NCBI RefSeq assembly: GCF_000754805.1
Contig: NZ_KN150731.1
Coordinates: 2,023,559-2,087,558 of the forward strand
Direction of reading: 5' to 3'
Source: Yersinia frederiksenii ATCC 33641
GTDB taxonomy: Bacteria; Pseudomonadota; Gammaproteobacteria; Enterobacterales; Enterobacteriaceae
Length of the DNA stretch: 64,000 bases
Within the stretch, counting starts at the first letter, position 1. Each line of letters starts with the position of its first letter. The position numbers and the translations under genes were made by a program. Under the pieces are notes generated by a model. The model did no database searches. It worked only from the letters and a program-made list of their open reading frames with translations, and was not told the DNA's origin. Below are positions 17,346-26,310 of this stretch, piece after piece.

Positions 17346-17701
17346 AGCTGTTGTCGTGTCGTTACATTCTCAAACATATTTTTATTATTAATGATGCGGC
17401 TAAATCATTTTTTATTTCATTAGGTTATCGCTTAAATGAAGATAGGGTTACTTATCAGGCTAGTTATAACTCTGTTCATTACTAGTTATTATTCATCAAC
17501 TCATGCTATTTCTAGCGGGTAAGTTTAGAGATTAAATAATTATAAATAATAGGGTTATTGCTGGGTGACTCGGCAATTGGCTCCATTCTTTTTGCCTCAT
17601 TTCTACTCACTACCGTGTGCCAGTTAATTAATTATGACTGGCAACAATTTGTCTGCCTGTTACCTAAACGGGCTGATATTGTCTGACTGGGAGCTTGTAT
17701 T
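17346..17701. other. Intergenic gap with one tiny open frame
   Basis: This 356-base AT-rich gap between the LysR gene and the MFS gene contains no recognisable gene. A 28-codon frame at 17436-17522 (+) encodes a peptide that resembles a bare signal sequence (MKIGLLIRLVITLFITSYYS, then STHA). It has no evident ribosome site, so it may be a decayed remnant or chance. Confidence 0.4.
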
Positions 17702-18862
17702 ATGCCTGTTGCATTGCTGGCATTAGCACTGAGTGCTTTTGCTATTGGTACCACCGAATTTGTTATTATGGGATTGCTGCCTCAAGTGGCGGGTGATTTG
17801 CAAATCACTATTCCTACCGCCGGTTGGTTGATCAGTGGCTATGCGCTGGGAGTGGCTATTGGCGCACCTATCATGGCGGTGCTAACCGCCAAATTGCCAC
17901 GTAGAAAAACATTATTGCTATTAATGGTGATCTTTATCATCGGCAATTTAATGTGTGCATTGGCTTATAGCTATGATTTCCTGATGTTGGCCAGAGTCAT
18001 TACCGCACTGTGTCATGGGGCGTTCTTTGGTATTGGTGCCGTGGTTGCAGCTAATCTGGTCGCACCAAATCGTCGTGCTTCTGCGGTGGCGCTGATGTTC
18101 ACCGGCCTGACACTGGCCAATGTGCTGGGTGTACCGCTGGGAACAGCTTTAGGGCAAGCTTTCGGCTGGCGCTCCACATTTTGGGTGGTTGCGGTGATTG
18201 GCCTGTTCTCACTGGCGGCGCTCTATAGCAAGCTGCCTTCTTCTCAGAATGAGGCTCCCACCGAGCTACGTAAAGAGATTGCCGCGCTGCGCGGTGGGGG
18301 TATCTGGCTATCTTTGTTGATGACAGTCTTTTTTGCCGCCGCTATGTTTGCTCTCTTTACTTATATCGCGCCGATTCTGACCGAAGTGACCCAGGTATCT
18401 GAGCACGGTGTCAGTTGGACATTGCTGTTGATGGGCGTGGGGTTGACCTTGGGGAATATTGTTGGCGGGCGGCTGGCCGATTGGCGTTTGCCGGTTAGCC
18501 TCACCATGACATTTTTGTTGATCGCGCTGTTATCCGCTCTATTTAGTTGGACAAGTCATTCATTATTGGCTGCGGAAGTGACTCTATTTTTGTGGTCTGC
18601 GGCGGCATTCTCCGCAGTGCCTGCATTACAAATCAACGTGGTGACTTACGGTAAGAAAGCCCCTAATTTAGTTTCGACCTTGAATATTGCAGCCTTTAAC
18701 GTCGGTAATGCATTAGGTGCCTGGGTGGGGGGCGTGGTGATTACCCAAGGATTAGGACTGACGGCAGTACCACTGGCTGCCGCCGTACTGGCCGTTATTG
18801 GTTTGCTGCTGTGCCTGTTTACTTTCTCTCGGGCGCAGGCCGGTAAGGTCAAAACGGCTTAA
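17702..18862 (+). CDS. MFS exporter, YdhP/AraJ type
   Basis: A 386-residue major facilitator protein with about 12 hydrophobic helices. N-terminal signature FAIGTTEFVIMGLLPQVA, then ISGYALGVAIGAPIMAVL and HGAFFGIGAVVAANLV, characteristic of the drug:H+ antiporter-1 group near E. coli YdhP and AraJ. NIAAFNVGNALGAWVGG occurs near the C-terminus. It probably exports sugars, arabinose-like compounds or drugs; the substrate cannot be told from sequence. It is convergent with lysR, with 14 bases between stops. Confidence 0.9.
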   Translation: MPVALLALALSAFAIGTTEFVIMGLLPQVAGDLQITIPTAGWLISGYALGVAIGAPIMAVLTAKLPRRKTLLLLMVIFIIGNLMCALAYSYDFLMLARVITALCHGAFFGIGAVVAANLVAPNRRASAVALMFTGLTLANVLGVPLGTALGQAFGWRSTFWVVAVIGLFSLAALYSKLPSSQNEAPTELRKEIAALRGGGIWLSLLMTVFFAAAMFALFTYIAPILTEVTQVSEHGVSWTLLLMGVGLTLGNIVGGRLADWRLPVSLTMTFLLIALLSALFSWTSHSLLAAEVTLFLWSAAAFSAVPALQINVVTYGKKAPNLVSTLNIAAFNVGNALGAWVGGVVITQGLGLTAVPLAAAVLAVIGLLLCLFTFSRAQAGKVKTA

Positions 18863-18876
18863 TGAGCTAAAACAGA

Positions 18877-19818
18877 TCAATATTGTGGGGCAATCACCGC
18901 GGTTAGACGTTGTTGGAAGGTGATTGCCTGCTGTTTTAAGTGCTCAATAAAAGTATCGACCAACGTTGATGATGGGCGGTGAATGGGTTTTATCAAGCTA
19001 ATAGTAAAAGGAATTTCTACACTAAATGGTCGGACACAGACACCTTCACCCGCCCCTTTGCTGATGTAATCCAATGCTGTTAGTGGGTTAACGATGGAGA
19101 CCCCGACACCTTCCCGTACCATGGCGCAAACTGATGCTGCACTATGCGTTTCCAGCACCAATCGTCGATTAATCCCTTGTTCGGTAAACAGATTATCCAG
19201 CAACTGACGATAACTGTCGGTGACTGACAAGCTGATAAAATTCTCGCCTTGGAAATCTTGCGGTGTCAGCACCGTTTTGTGTTGCAACGGATGGTCATTG
19301 GGCAAGACACAAACTTCATTCACCGTCATCAGTGTGTGGCGCACTGTGCCAGCCGGAGTGTGGGTATTCTCAGTCAAACCCAGGTCGTGGCGCTGAGCTG
19401 AGAGCCACTCTTCTAATAGCGGTGATTCCTGCGGGATAACGCTCAGACTGACTTCTGGGTAGCGATCAATAAAAGGTCTGCATACACCGGGTAGCAATGA
19501 TTGAGAAAACACTGGCAAGCAAGCAATAGAAAGCTGCGCATGTTGAAATTGGCGAATCCCCTCAGCGGCCTGCTTGATGCGATCAAGCCCGTAATAAGAG
19601 CGCTGTACCTCTTCAAATAAACGCAAACCTTGTACGGTGGGATAAAGGCGGCCACGTACACGGTCAAACAGTTTTAGTTGAACCAATTGCTCAAAGCGCG
19701 CTAGCTCACGGCTAACGGTGGGTTGTGATGTTTGCAGCAATAATGCGGCTTCGGTGAGATTTCCGGTGGTCATCACTGCATGAAAAATTTCGATTTGTCG
19801 TAAGGAAATTGCGGGCAT
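18877..19818 (-). CDS. lysR: LysR, activator of lysA
   Basis: A 313-residue LysR regulator divergent from lysA, the classical arrangement. The helix-turn-helix covers residues about 5-62 (TEAALLLQTSQPTVSRELARFE), followed by the effector-binding domain that in E. coli responds to lysine/diaminopimelate. E. coli LysR activates lysA and represses itself from the shared intergenic region. Length and context are as expected. Confidence 0.95.
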   Translation of the reverse strand: MPAISLRQIEIFHAVMTTGNLTEAALLLQTSQPTVSRELARFEQLVQLKLFDRVRGRLYPTVQGLRLFEEVQRSYYGLDRIKQAAEGIRQFQHAQLSIACLPVFSQSLLPGVCRPFIDRYPEVSLSVIPQESPLLEEWLSAQRHDLGLTENTHTPAGTVRHTLMTVNEVCVLPNDHPLQHKTVLTPQDFQGENFISLSVTDSYRQLLDNLFTEQGINRRLVLETHSAASVCAMVREGVGVSIVNPLTALDYISKGAGEGVCVRPFSVEIPFTISLIKPIHRPSSTLVDTFIEHLKQQAITFQQRLTAVIAPQY

Positions 19819-19986
19819 TATTGTGCTCCTACGGTGGCGACAGAATCATCTAACCCATATCATAAATGAATAGACTAAGGGTAAATAGATATTTTCCAAG
19901 CAGGCACTGAGTTGCTAATAATTGACCTATCAGCGAAATCCCTTCTTTCGCCCAATATTTTGATGACTCACTATTAGGAAAGACCT
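19819..19986. promoter_or_regulatory. Divergent lysR-lysA control region
   Basis: A 168-base spacer between two divergent genes. It should hold both promoters and the LysR-binding site. lysA has a ribosome site TAGGAAAG just before its ATG. I cannot define the exact operator by eye. Confidence 0.55.
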
Positions 19987-21249
19987 ATGCCACATGCGCT
20001 TAACGACCTATCTTCGGCACTGACTGCCCAAAATCTGATTGCTTTGCCTGAGCGTTTTGGCTGCCCGGTATGGGCCTATGATGGTGATATTATCACGCAA
20101 AAAATCAATCAATTACGGAGTTTTGATGTCATCCGTTTTGCGCAGAAAGCCTGCTCGAATATTCATATTCTAGGTTTGATGCGCAACCAAGGGGTCAAGG
20201 TGGACTCCGTTTCCTTGGGCGAGATTGAGCGCGCATTACAGGCCGGTTTCCAACCAGGGCAGGAACCTGCTGAAATTGTCTTCACGGCGGATTTACTGGA
20301 TCAGGCGACATTATTGCGGGTGACAGAATTACACATTCCAGTGAATGCCGGTTCAATCGACATGCTGGAGCAGTTGGGGCAGCATGCGCCCGGCCATCCA
20401 GTTTGGCTGCGGGTCAATCCGGGTTTTGGTCATGGGCACAGCCAGAAAACCAATACCGGCGGTGAAAACAGCAAACATGGTATCTGGCACGAAGATCTCC
20501 CTCTGGCTATCAAAAAAATTGAGCAATATGGTTTAACACTAGTCGGTATTCATATGCATATTGGTTCTGGTGTTGATTACCAGCATCTGGAACAAGTCTG
20601 TGATGCCATGGTGCAGCAGGTTATTGATCTTGGGCAGGATATCAGCGCTATTTCTGCCGGGGGTGGGTTATCGATCCCCTACCAATTTGGTGATGATGAG
20701 ATTGATACCGAGCATTATTATGGTTTATGGAATAGCGCCAGAGAGCGGATCGCCGCACATTTGGGCCATCCGGTCAGTCTTGAAATCGAACCAGGACGTT
20801 TTTTGATGGCGGAATCTGGTGTGTTAATCGCACAGGTTCGGGCAGTGAAAGATATGGGTCGTCGGCACTATGTTTTGGTCGATGCTGGTTTTAACGATCT
20901 GATGCGCCCGGCGATGTACGGCAGTTATCACCACATCTCATTGTTACCTGCGGATGGGCGATCACTGGCTGACGAACCATTGATTGAAACTGTGGTGGCA
21001 GGGCCGCTGTGTGAGTCAGGTGATGTGTTTACCCAAGAAGCGGGGGGTGGGTTGGAGACTCGCGCTTTGCCAATGGCTAAAATTGGTGACTATTTAGTCT
21101 TCCACGATACCGGAGCCTATGGTGCATCAATGTCTTCTAACTACAACAGCCGCCCACTATTACCGGAAGTGTTGTTTGAGCAGGGTCAACCGCGTTTGAT
21201 CCGCCGGCGGCAAACCATCGAAGAATTGATTGCATTAGAACAGTTTTAA
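19987..21249 (+). CDS. lysA: Diaminopimelate decarboxylase
   Basis: PLP enzyme that converts meso-diaminopimelate to lysine, the last step of lysine synthesis. The 420-residue protein has the PLP lysine in FAQKACSN (K54), the second-substrate loop HMHIGSG, a glycine-rich phosphate site SAGGGLS, EPGRF, and the partner-subunit catalytic motif CESGDVF. Length is identical to E. coli LysA. It is divergent from its regulator lysR and followed by a strong inverted repeat. Confidence 0.98.
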   Translation: MPHALNDLSSALTAQNLIALPERFGCPVWAYDGDIITQKINQLRSFDVIRFAQKACSNIHILGLMRNQGVKVDSVSLGEIERALQAGFQPGQEPAEIVFTADLLDQATLLRVTELHIPVNAGSIDMLEQLGQHAPGHPVWLRVNPGFGHGHSQKTNTGGENSKHGIWHEDLPLAIKKIEQYGLTLVGIHMHIGSGVDYQHLEQVCDAMVQQVIDLGQDISAISAGGGLSIPYQFGDDEIDTEHYYGLWNSARERIAAHLGHPVSLEIEPGRFLMAESGVLIAQVRAVKDMGRRHYVLVDAGFNDLMRPAMYGSYHHISLLPADGRSLADEPLIETVVAGPLCESGDVFTQEAGGGLETRALPMAKIGDYLVFHDTGAYGASMSSNYNSRPLLPEVLFEQGQPRLIRRRQTIEELIALEQF

Positions 21250-21264
21250 TTTTTATCCGGCTGA

Positions 21265-21298
21265 TAGCCTGCCACTGAGAATCAACAGTGGCAGGCTA
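21265..21298. terminator. Inverted repeat between lysA and ascG-like gene
   Basis: A perfect 13-bp inverted repeat (TAGCCTGCCACTG, 8-base loop, CAGTGGCAGGCTA) lies between two convergent stop codons. It has no clear T-run on either side, but placement suggests a bidirectional terminator or RNA 3' stabiliser. Confidence 0.65.
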
Positions 21299-21316
21299 TG
21301 TTCAGTACCCACTTCT

Positions 21317-22327
21317 TTAGCAGTAATATGGTCCCGGTACCACAGACTCTCGTAGTTTCAGCTCGCCGGTAAAGGGGGTCAGTGGCAACACTTTTTTCCC
21401 TGCAATCAATCTCAGAGCTTGAGTAATCGCGGCTTCAATCATTGCATCAATAGGAAGATAAACTGTTGATAGTGAAGGCTGTAAGTAAGGCGCTGTTGGC
21501 TCGTCATCAAAGCCAAATAACGAAACATCTTCTGGCAGCTTTTTCCCCGCCTGACTGAGGGCTTTCATCGCCCCAATTGCCATATCATCATTATAGATAA
21601 ACAGGGCGCTGAACTTAATATTGCGCGCCAATAAGGTTTGGCAACCTTTATAGCCATCGGGCACGCCGTTCTCGCCGTGGGCAATCAACTCATCATTGAG
21701 AGGAATGCCGTGACGGGTTAATGCTTGCTGATAACCAGCAAGGCGCGATTGCGCCGTGGAGGTGGCAATGGGCCCGGTGATGCAGGCAATATCACGATGC
21801 CCTTGTTCAATCAGATAGTTAACTGCGTTGAATGCTGCTTGTTGCTGCTCAAAGAACACGCAATGTTCACGCGCTTGCGGTAAATCACGGTTGATCACCA
21901 TCAATGGGGTGGGCACGTTGGCAAGCAACTGCATTAAATCTGCTTCCGACATTGAACGCGTATAAAGAATAATAGCGTCACAACGGCGGTCGGCCAGCAG
22001 TTGAACAGCTTGTTGTTCACCTTCCGGTGTATCGTGCCCATCCGTCACAATCAGATGTTTACCACTGGCTTCAATCAGTTTTGCGGCCTGATGGAGCAGG
22101 CGGCCAAAATAGGGGCCTTCAAAGTTGGAAACCACTAAACCTATGCTGTTGGAGCTTTTATTTGCCAGTGACTGAGCCAGGAAGTTAGGGCGATAACCCA
22201 ACTCATCCATAGCTTTAAACACCGCTTCGCGGGTGCTTTCCTTAACCTGTCCGGTGCCATTAAGCACCCTGGATACAGTCGCCTTGGACACTCCTGCGCG
22301 CAAAGAGACATCCAACATGGTAATCAT
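21317..22327 (-). CDS. LacI-family repressor, AscG-like
   Basis: A 336-residue LacI/GalR repressor with an N-terminal helix-turn-helix (MLDVSLRAGVSKATVSRVLN), hinge helix and a periplasmic-binding-like sugar domain. It resembles E. coli AscG (repressor of the arbutin/salicin/cellobiose operon): RPNFLAQSLANKSSNSIGLV, RCDAIILYTRSMSEAD, SALFIYNDDMAIGAMKAL. The ATG at 22327 has GAGG upstream; a TTG one codon earlier is also in frame. No asc sugar genes adjoin it, so it acts on distant targets or is a relic regulator. It sits between lysA and galR, which are adjacent in E. coli. Confidence 0.87.
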   Translation of the reverse strand: MITMLDVSLRAGVSKATVSRVLNGTGQVKESTREAVFKAMDELGYRPNFLAQSLANKSSNSIGLVVSNFEGPYFGRLLHQAAKLIEASGKHLIVTDGHDTPEGEQQAVQLLADRRCDAIILYTRSMSEADLMQLLANVPTPLMVINRDLPQAREHCVFFEQQQAAFNAVNYLIEQGHRDIACITGPIATSTAQSRLAGYQQALTRHGIPLNDELIAHGENGVPDGYKGCQTLLARNIKFSALFIYNDDMAIGAMKALSQAGKKLPEDVSLFGFDDEPTAPYLQPSLSTVYLPIDAMIEAAITQALRLIAGKKVLPLTPFTGELKLRESVVPGPYYC

Positions 22328-22366
22328 CAATTGTAGACCTCTGGCTGGGGACGGTTCTTTGGGTGT

Positions 22367-22389
22367 AACTGCCGGATATAGCGGCAGTT
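22367..22389. promoter_or_regulatory. Inverted repeat between galR and ascG-like gene
   Basis: An 8-bp perfect inverted repeat (AACTGCCG, 7-base loop, CGGCAGTT) lies in the 106-base gap. It could be the galR terminator or an operator for the downstream repressor gene. No T-run is present. Confidence 0.35.
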
Positions 22390-22433
22390 TAGCATAGCGC
22401 GGATGGGTTGTTATTCTTTGTTAATAGCCGGTT

Positions 22434-23450
22434 TTAGTCATCAGTCAATGTTTGCGGACTGGCGACAGAATGACGACGTACCAGTGTTGGGCTAAACATA
22501 TTCGTGACTTCCGGTAGTGGCGTTTTATTTGCCAGTGCCAATGCCAACTCTGCCGCTTGTGTTGCCATCGCGACAACCGGATAGCGGATCGTGGTCAGCC
22601 GAGGGCGAAGATAACGCGAGATTAGCACGTCATCAAAACCGATTAGCGAAATTTCCTGTGGAACCTCGATGCTGTTGTCACTGAGCACGGAGAGTGCCCC
22701 TGCAGCCATCGGGTCGTTATAGCAGGTGACCGCAGTGAAATGCTTACCGCGGCCAAGTAAGTCGGTCATGGCTTGTTCACCACCGATTTCATCTGGCGAA
22801 CCGTAGGAAACTAAGCGGTCGTCGACGGCGATGCCAAATTCTTCTAATGCATCGAGATAACCCTGTAGACGATCAGCGGCGTCTGAAATTTCATGGTTGG
22901 AGCAAATAATTGCGATCCGCTTATGCCCCTGCTGGATGAGATGGCGTGTTGCTAACCAGGCACCATAACGATCATCGAGTGCGACACAGCGCGTTTCGAA
23001 ACCGGGTAACGTGCGGTTAATCAACACCATACCGGGGATCTGTTTCATTAATGATGTTAATTCTTCATCAGATAACTTTTTTGCATGGACCACCAAGGCG
23101 GCGCAACGATGACGAATGAGTTGTTCGATAGCTTGACGTTCTTTTTCGGCATCATGGTAACCGTTTCCAATCAATAAAAAATTACCCGTGGCATAAGCCA
23201 CTTGCTCAACAGCTTTGACCATTGACCCAAAGAAAGGGTCTGAAACATCAGAAACAATCATGCCAACCGTTTCGGTTGATTGCTGAGCTAGTGCCCGTGC
23301 ATTGGCATTGGGGTGGTATTGTAACTGTTCCATGGCGTTGGATACCGCCTGTCGTGATGCTTCACTGGCATTAGGCGAATTATTGATAACACGAGATACC
23401 GTTGCGACGGAAACACCCGCCAACTTGGCAACATCCTTAATAGTGGCCAT
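22434..23450 (-). CDS. galR: GalR, galactose operon repressor
   Basis: LacI-family repressor that binds galactose and controls gal genes. The 338-residue protein is very close to E. coli GalR along its whole length: HTH MATIKDVAKLAGVSVATVSR, then INNSPNASEASRQAV, ARALAQQSTETVG, IEQLIRHRCAALVVHAKK, DDRYGAWLATRHLIQQGH, SLIGFDDVLISRYLRPRLTT. A gal-operator-like site lies 21 bases upstream, consistent with autoregulation. Confidence 0.96.
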   Translation of the reverse strand: MATIKDVAKLAGVSVATVSRVINNSPNASEASRQAVSNAMEQLQYHPNANARALAQQSTETVGMIVSDVSDPFFGSMVKAVEQVAYATGNFLLIGNGYHDAEKERQAIEQLIRHRCAALVVHAKKLSDEELTSLMKQIPGMVLINRTLPGFETRCVALDDRYGAWLATRHLIQQGHKRIAIICSNHEISDAADRLQGYLDALEEFGIAVDDRLVSYGSPDEIGGEQAMTDLLGRGKHFTAVTCYNDPMAAGALSVLSDNSIEVPQEISLIGFDDVLISRYLRPRLTTIRYPVVAMATQAAELALALANKTPLPEVTNMFSPTLVRRHSVASPQTLTDD

Positions 23451-23470
23451 TTTTCTTCCAGAGATTTTCA

Positions 23471-23486
23471 GGGTAATCGCTTACAT
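23471..23486. promoter_or_regulatory. Gal-operator-like site upstream of galR
   Basis: The 16-mer GGGTAATCGCTTACAT matches 11 of 16 positions of the gal external operator (GTGTAAACGATTCCAC), including the central CG and both flanking TAA/TT blocks. Its location just before galR suggests autoregulation. Confidence 0.5.
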
Positions 23487-23704
23487 CACTCAGTTTTGCG
23501 GAAAACAGGACGCTCCGCAAGGGGGGATGATCGCAACTTGATGAGAAAAAATCAAAGAACATGAAAATAGGAATAATACCTGTAGAGGCTAGGCCTCTTG
23601 TATTCGCTTTAGTACAAAATGGCACTGTTTAGTAAAAATTGTGCTTTGGTCTTATTGTTAGGTGAATGTTATTTTTACTTTCTATTTATTTGCCTGAGAT
23701 AGCC

Positions 23705-25963
23705 ATGTCCATCATCCGTTACCCCCAGCTTGCCCATTGGGGCGCTTATACCGCAGTCGTTGAAGATGGCAAGCTGATCCGTTGTGAGCCATTTGCTGAC
23801 GATCCTAACCCTTCCCCCTTATTAGACTCCATTACGCCAATGGTTTATTCCGATAAACGTATCCGTAAACCGGCGATTCGTCGTTCATGGTTACAGCAAC
23901 GGGAAAAAAGTGATCGTACCCTGCGTGGGCGGGAAGATTTTGTTGAAGTGGACTGGGATGTCGCGCTGGATTTAGTGGCTGAAGAGAATCGCCGGGTGAG
24001 AGACAGATATGGCCCTTCAGGGCTGTTTACTGGTTCTTATGGCTGGTCCTCTGCTGGGCGTTTACATCACGCGCGTTCATTAGTCCGGCGTTTTTATTTC
24101 TCTGGCGGTGGAGGTGTTGATCAACTGGGTAACTACAGTTGGGGGTCTGCACAATTCTTCTTGCCCTATGTGATAGGGACTTTTAGCCCACTGACCGGCC
24201 GGGTGACCTCTTGGCCAAGTGTGGTTGATCATTGTGAACTGTTTATCGCTTTTGGTGGGCTGGCACTAAAAAATGCTCAAGTTTCCTCTGGTGGCTCGGC
24301 GGAGCATTCATTAAAACCTTGGTTGGAGAAGCTGGCACAGAAGGGCACACCGGTTATTAACATCAGCCCGATGCGGGATGACTGCCCAGCGTTTGTCAAT
24401 GCGGAATGGATACCCATTCGTCCAAATACCGATGTCGCACTGATGTTGGCGCTAGCTTATGAAATTCAGCGTGTTGAGGGGCAGGACGAGGCTTTCCTGG
24501 CGACCCACTGCGTGGGTTATGAGCAGTTAGCTGATTACATTCGTGGGGTGAATGACGGCATAGCGAAAACACCAGACTGGGCCAGTGATATTACCGGTAT
24601 TCCTGCAGCCAGAATTACGCTGCTGGCGCAACAGCTTGTAGGGGTGCGCAGCTTTATGACCTGCTCTTACTCCGTTCAGCGAGCACATCGTGGCGAACAG
24701 CCTTATTGGATGGTTATTGCTTTGTCAGCCATGTTAGGGCAGGTGGGATTGCCAGGTGGCGGCTTCTCATTTGGTCACGGTTCAATGAACGGCGTGGGGA
24801 ACCCGCGCATAGATACTCCAGGGCCAAGTATGCCAGTGGGGAAAAATCCCTCCGGGCTGGCTATTCCGGTGGCGCGAATTTGTGACATGTTGCTCCAGCC
24901 GGGGCAGCCTTATCAGTTTCAGGGCGAAAATCATACTTACCCAGATATTCATTTAGTGCATTGGGCTGGCGGTAATCCTTTCCACCATCATCAGCAACTG
25001 AACCGGCTGGTAGAGGGGTGGCAAAAGCCTGATACCGTGATTGTGCAGGATATCTGGTGGACACCTGCGGCTAAAATGGCGGATATCGTACTGCCAGTAA
25101 CCAGTTCACTGGAGCGCAATGATATTGGTGGTTCGTCTCGAGATCGCTATGTATTGGCGATGCATCAGGCTATTGCGCCGCAACATCAGGCGCGGAACGA
25201 TTTTGATATTTTTGCCGATCTGGCTGAAAGATTGGGTTATCGCGAAGCTTTCACTGAGAATCGGGATGAGATGGCGTGGATCCGGCAGATTTATCAAGAT
25301 TGTGGTGTGGCACAGCAGCCACATGGGGTCGACTGGCCTGACTTTGACCAGTTCTGGCAACGTGGTCATGTAGATTTACCGGCCCCACAGAAAGAATTTG
25401 TCTTTTTTGATGCTTTCCGCGATGACCCTCATGCCAACCCGCTGCAAACGCCAAGTGGCAAAATAGAGCTGTTCAGTGAAAAAATTGCCAGTTATCAATA
25501 TGAGGACTTTGCCCCTCATGCTGAATGGAAGCCACCGATTGAATGGTTGGGGTCACCGCAGGCTGAGCAATGGCCGCTACATTTGATCTCTATCCAGCCA
25601 GAGGATCGTCTGCACAGTCAGCTTGATCCGGCCCCTTTGGCACAAGGCAATAAAACCGCCGGTCGTGAAACTCTCTATATGCATCCACAAGATGCCGCCA
25701 GACGAGAGATTACTGATGGCTGCGAGGTGAAAGTCAGTAACTTACGTGGCCATTGTTTGGCGGGGGTTCGTATCACGGAGGGTGTTACCCGTGGTGTGGT
25801 GATAATGGCCACCGGTGCTTGGTTTGATCCCGGCTTTGGTAACAAACAACATAAAGTCGAACAATCCGGTAATCCCAATGTTCTGACATTGGATATCGGT
25901 ACGTCTCGTTTGACGCAAGGCCCGAACGCCATGAGCTGTTTAGTTGAGGTCGCGCTGAGTTAG
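23705..25963 (+). CDS. bisC: Biotin sulfoxide reductase-type molybdoenzyme
   Basis: Molybdopterin (bis-MGD) oxidoreductase of the DMSO reductase family, about 752 residues. The Mo-ligand serine is in GNYSWGSAQ, with cofactor motifs SWPSVVDHCELF, DIWWTPAAKMADIVLP and NDFDIFADLAERLGY. There is no Tat signal and no iron-sulfur motif, so it should be cytoplasmic like BisC, which reduces biotin or methionine sulfoxide. I prefer the ATG at 23705 over one 13 codons upstream because MSIIRYPQLAHWGAY is the expected N-terminus. It is divergent from galR and sits where E. coli has only the omr small RNAs. TorZ/BisC paralogues are the main alternative. Confidence 0.85.
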   Translation: MSIIRYPQLAHWGAYTAVVEDGKLIRCEPFADDPNPSPLLDSITPMVYSDKRIRKPAIRRSWLQQREKSDRTLRGREDFVEVDWDVALDLVAEENRRVRDRYGPSGLFTGSYGWSSAGRLHHARSLVRRFYFSGGGGVDQLGNYSWGSAQFFLPYVIGTFSPLTGRVTSWPSVVDHCELFIAFGGLALKNAQVSSGGSAEHSLKPWLEKLAQKGTPVINISPMRDDCPAFVNAEWIPIRPNTDVALMLALAYEIQRVEGQDEAFLATHCVGYEQLADYIRGVNDGIAKTPDWASDITGIPAARITLLAQQLVGVRSFMTCSYSVQRAHRGEQPYWMVIALSAMLGQVGLPGGGFSFGHGSMNGVGNPRIDTPGPSMPVGKNPSGLAIPVARICDMLLQPGQPYQFQGENHTYPDIHLVHWAGGNPFHHHQQLNRLVEGWQKPDTVIVQDIWWTPAAKMADIVLPVTSSLERNDIGGSSRDRYVLAMHQAIAPQHQARNDFDIFADLAERLGYREAFTENRDEMAWIRQIYQDCGVAQQPHGVDWPDFDQFWQRGHVDLPAPQKEFVFFDAFRDDPHANPLQTPSGKIELFSEKIASYQYEDFAPHAEWKPPIEWLGSPQAEQWPLHLISIQPEDRLHSQLDPAPLAQGNKTAGRETLYMHPQDAARREITDGCEVKVSNLRGHCLAGVRITEGVTRGVVIMATGAWFDPGFGNKQHKVEQSGNPNVLTLDIGTSRLTQGPNAMSCLVEVALS

Positions 25964-26013
25964 TTGGCTGCAGTATGTACAGCAATGAATTACAAACCTA
26001 TTCGGCTTACTGA

Positions 26014-26093
26014 CAATGTTCACTACTGGTTACACTTTGCACGCAAATGTTGCGATTGCGTACTGGCTGTAGTTTCACAGAAACAGATACAGT
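26014..26093 (+). promoter_or_regulatory. Promoter/OmpR-type region of omrA
   Basis: A -10 hexamer TACAGT at 26088-26093 lies 6 bases before the RNA start. Further upstream are GTTCAC and GGTTACA-type direct repeats (about 26017-26037), reminiscent of OmpR boxes that activate omrA/omrB in E. coli. The operator is tentative. Confidence 0.5.
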
Positions 26094-26099
26094 AGTCAT

Positions 26100-26196
26100 C
26101 CCAGAGGTATTAATTGGTGAGTAATCAACATACGCTGTGTGTTAAAAGCCAGTTTTTTATTTGCACCGACCTACGCAGATGCGTAGGTTTTTTTTT
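26100..26196 (+). ncRNA. omrA: OmrA/OmrB family small RNA
   Basis: Hfq-dependent small RNA that represses outer-membrane protein and regulator mRNAs (ompT, cirA, csgD, ompR in E. coli). The conserved 5' seed CCCAGAGGTATTAATTGGTG is nearly identical to E. coli OmrA/OmrB. The 3' end is an intrinsic terminator: CCTACGC, AGAT loop, GCGTAGG, then nine T (26170-26196). The centre is divergent, as between OmrA and OmrB. Synteny matches: just upstream of aas. Only one copy is present; E. coli has two in tandem. Confidence 0.93.
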
Positions 26197-26310
26197 ATTT
26201 GTTTTTCCCCTCCCATTATCAGTGTGCTCTTACATAAAAACCCACCAGAATTATAGTATCCTGTTTACACCTTTCTTATTCATTGTTCATTGGCTTATAG
26301 GGAAATAGAC

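Noticed and set aside
26114-26308. 64-codon frame upstream of aas
   Set aside because: It overlaps the conserved OmrA seed and terminator, so it is the RNA gene read as protein.
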